Below are positions 62,921 through 64,000 of a DNA stretch of 64,000 nucleotides, in pieces; the stretch's first letter is position 1; every line of letters starts with the position of its first letter. The notes under the pieces were generated by a model. That model saw only the letters and a program-made list of their open reading frames with translations, searched no databases and had not been told where the DNA came from. A program made the position numbers and the translations under genes. Where the stretch lies: contig NZ_CP034072.1 of the NCBI RefSeq assembly GCF_003855255.1, forward strand, positions 4,583,208-4,647,207. Direction: 5' to 3'. The stretch comes from Mycolicibacterium nivoides (GTDB taxonomy: Bacteria; Actinomycetota; Actinomycetes; Mycobacteriales; Mycobacteriaceae).

Positions 62921-64000
62921 CTACTTGGCGGCCTCGAGCAACTCATCCAGAGATTCACGGAACAGGCTCGGCAGGACGTCGACGTCGCTCATCGCGTCCC
63001 GGTCGGCGTTGATCCCGAAATACAACATGCCGTCGTATGACGTGACCCCGATGGCCAGAACCTGGTTCTGCAGCAACGGCGGCACCGCGTAGGTCTCCAG
63101 CAACTTGGTGCCCGCGATGTACATCTGTTTCTGGGCCCCGGGCACGTTGGTGATCAACAGATTGAACAGCCGGGCCGAAAACCCTGTCGCCACGCGAATA
63201 CCCATGGCGTGCAACGTCGGCGGCGCGAACCCGGACAGCGTCACGATGGTGCGCGCGTCGACCAGGCTGGCCGCGGTGGAGTGCGATTCGGTGGCATGGG
63301 CGATCTGCGACAGCCGCACCACCGGGTTACCCTCTCCGACCGGGAGATCGACCAGGAACGGCGAAACCTCGCTGATGGCCTGCCCCGGGCCCGAAGAGTC
63401 CAGTTCGGCGTCCGGATACACCGACATCGGCGCCATCGCCCGCACAGTGGTGGTCGGGGTCACCGGCTCCCCACGCGACAGCAACCAGTTGCGCAGAGCG
63501 CCGGCCACCACGGCCAGCACGACGTCGTTGATGTCGCAGTTGTAGCGGGCCCGCACCAGCCGGTAGTCGTCCAGCCGGTGCTGGTCCACCGAGAACCTGC
63601 GGTTGCGCGAGACGGTCGTGTTCAGTGGGCTGCTCGGTGCCGTGCCACGCGCCACCGTGCGCGCCACATCGGCGACCCGCCGGCCCACCGCGGCCAGTTC
63701 GGTGGCGCTGGTGGCCACCTCGGTCACCGTGTCCCGCAGTGCGGTCAGCTGGCTGGTCGGCCGGGTGATCCACTCCCCGATCGCGCCGAGCATCAACTGG
63801 CGGTCGCTGGGTTCGCGGGCCGGAATCCAGATGTCCTCGCCGAACTCCGGCGGCTTCTGCGCGCGGTCGACGATCACATGCCCGATCTCGAGTGCGGTCA
63901 TGCCGTTGACCAGAGCCTGGTGGGTCTTGGTGTAGATCGCGAGGCGATTCTTGGTCAGCCCTTCGACCAGGTACATCTCCCACAGCGGCCGGGTCCGGTC
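62921..64000 (-). CDS. tgs3: Wax ester synthase/diacylglycerol acyltransferase, truncated at the window edge
   Basis: The C-terminal 359 codons are present; the gene runs past 64000 (frame continues DRTRPLWEMYLVEGL). The family motif HHxxxDG reads HQALVNG here, so the second, catalytic His is Gln and the Asp is Asn. Conserved NDVVLAVVAGALR and LITNVPG blocks remain. The position after Rv3231c matches tgs3 (Rv3234c/Rv3233c). The family makes triacylglycerol or wax esters; this member may be inactive or act differently. About 100 N-terminal residues are missing from the window. Confidence 0.85.
   Translation of the reverse strand, partial: DRTRPLWEMYLVEGLTKNRLAIYTKTHQALVNGMTALEIGHVIVDRAQKPPEFGEDIWIPAREPSDRQLMLGAIGEWITRPTSQLTALRDTVTEVATSATELAAVGRRVADVARTVARGTAPSSPLNTTVSRNRRFSVDQHRLDDYRLVRARYNCDINDVVLAVVAGALRNWLLSRGEPVTPTTTVRAMAPMSVYPDAELDSSGPGQAISEVSPFLVDLPVGEGNPVVRLSQIAHATESHSTAASLVDARTIVTLSGFAPPTLHAMGIRVATGFSARLFNLLITNVPGAQKQMYIAGTKLLETYAVPPLLQNQVLAIGVTSYDGMLYFGINADRDAMSDVDVLPSLFRESLDELLEAAK

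Overview
The window is GC-rich actinobacterial DNA and almost certainly comes from a fast-growing mycobacterium (Mycolicibacterium type). This rests on recognisable mycobacterial gene families and on gene order. AdnA/AdnB, WhiB1, SigH/RshA, FasR, MoeZ, NudC, mycoredoxin, PdtaS, ribosomal protein bL37, a MymT-like metallothionein, a DesA3-like desaturase with its reductase and a Tgs-type acyltransferase occur in nearly the order of the M. tuberculosis Rv3198A-Rv3234c segment, interrupted by blocks absent from that order. These are calls from memory of protein families; no database search was run.

Layout. 1-2940: XRE-cupin regulator and two acyl-CoA dehydrogenases separated by an in-frame 33-bp tandem repeat. 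3039-7182: mycoredoxin, NudC, a K+ channel and three small membrane proteins. 7179-13648: the adnA-adnB helicase-nuclease operon. 13704-20917: LipV-like hydrolase, alkyltransferase-like protein, MoeZ with a SigH-type promoter, DUF3152 protease-like protein, FasR and a MiaE-like ferritin-fold protein. 20987-28157: rhlE with a structured leader and an upstream ORF, a beta-propeller-like protein, a MerR-PP2C fusion, an orphan ParA and a phosphatase/isochorismate synthase/acetyltransferase operon. 28161-33274: a second-type IlvD with a divergent regulator, a type II dehydroquinase, YchJ and a diacylglycerol-kinase-like protein. 33275-37691: whiB1, pdtaS, a biotin-carrier protein, bL37, rshA-sigH and a YbaK deacylase. 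37809-44256: an acyl-CoA catabolic operon (two dehydrogenases and a double-length CoA transferase) with a LysR gene, a VanY-like peptidase and mymT. 44361-51922: SDR, an SOS-box-controlled 13E12/HNH protein, alcohol dehydrogenase, two methyltransferases, a crotonase and a TetR. 51919-56375: SRAP protein, aroA, rsgA, an SDR and a secreted PASTA-like protein. 56490-64000: a 20-bp perfect inverted repeat, desaturase and reductase each behind a matching palindromic operator, an amidohydrolase lipoprotein, a BCCT transporter and a truncated acyltransferase.

How the parts fit. Redox and thiol stress is a theme: SigH-RshA, its own autoregulatory promoter, a second SigH-type promoter at moeZ, mycoredoxin, NudC, WhiB1 and MymT. 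DNA damage is another: AdnAB, the ATL protein, the SRAP protein and an HNH gene with a consensus LexA box. Lipid metabolism is the third: FasR, two acyl-CoA dehydrogenase pairs, desaturase/reductase and acyltransferase. About 18 genes carry a -10-like hexamer 6-8 nt before the start codon and no ribosome binding site, the usual mycobacterial leaderless arrangement.

No rRNA, tRNA, CRISPR array, insertion sequence or prophage was seen. No gap between genes exceeds 300 bases; the longest are the rhlE leader (about 290) and the whiB1 leader (about 260), both described as features.
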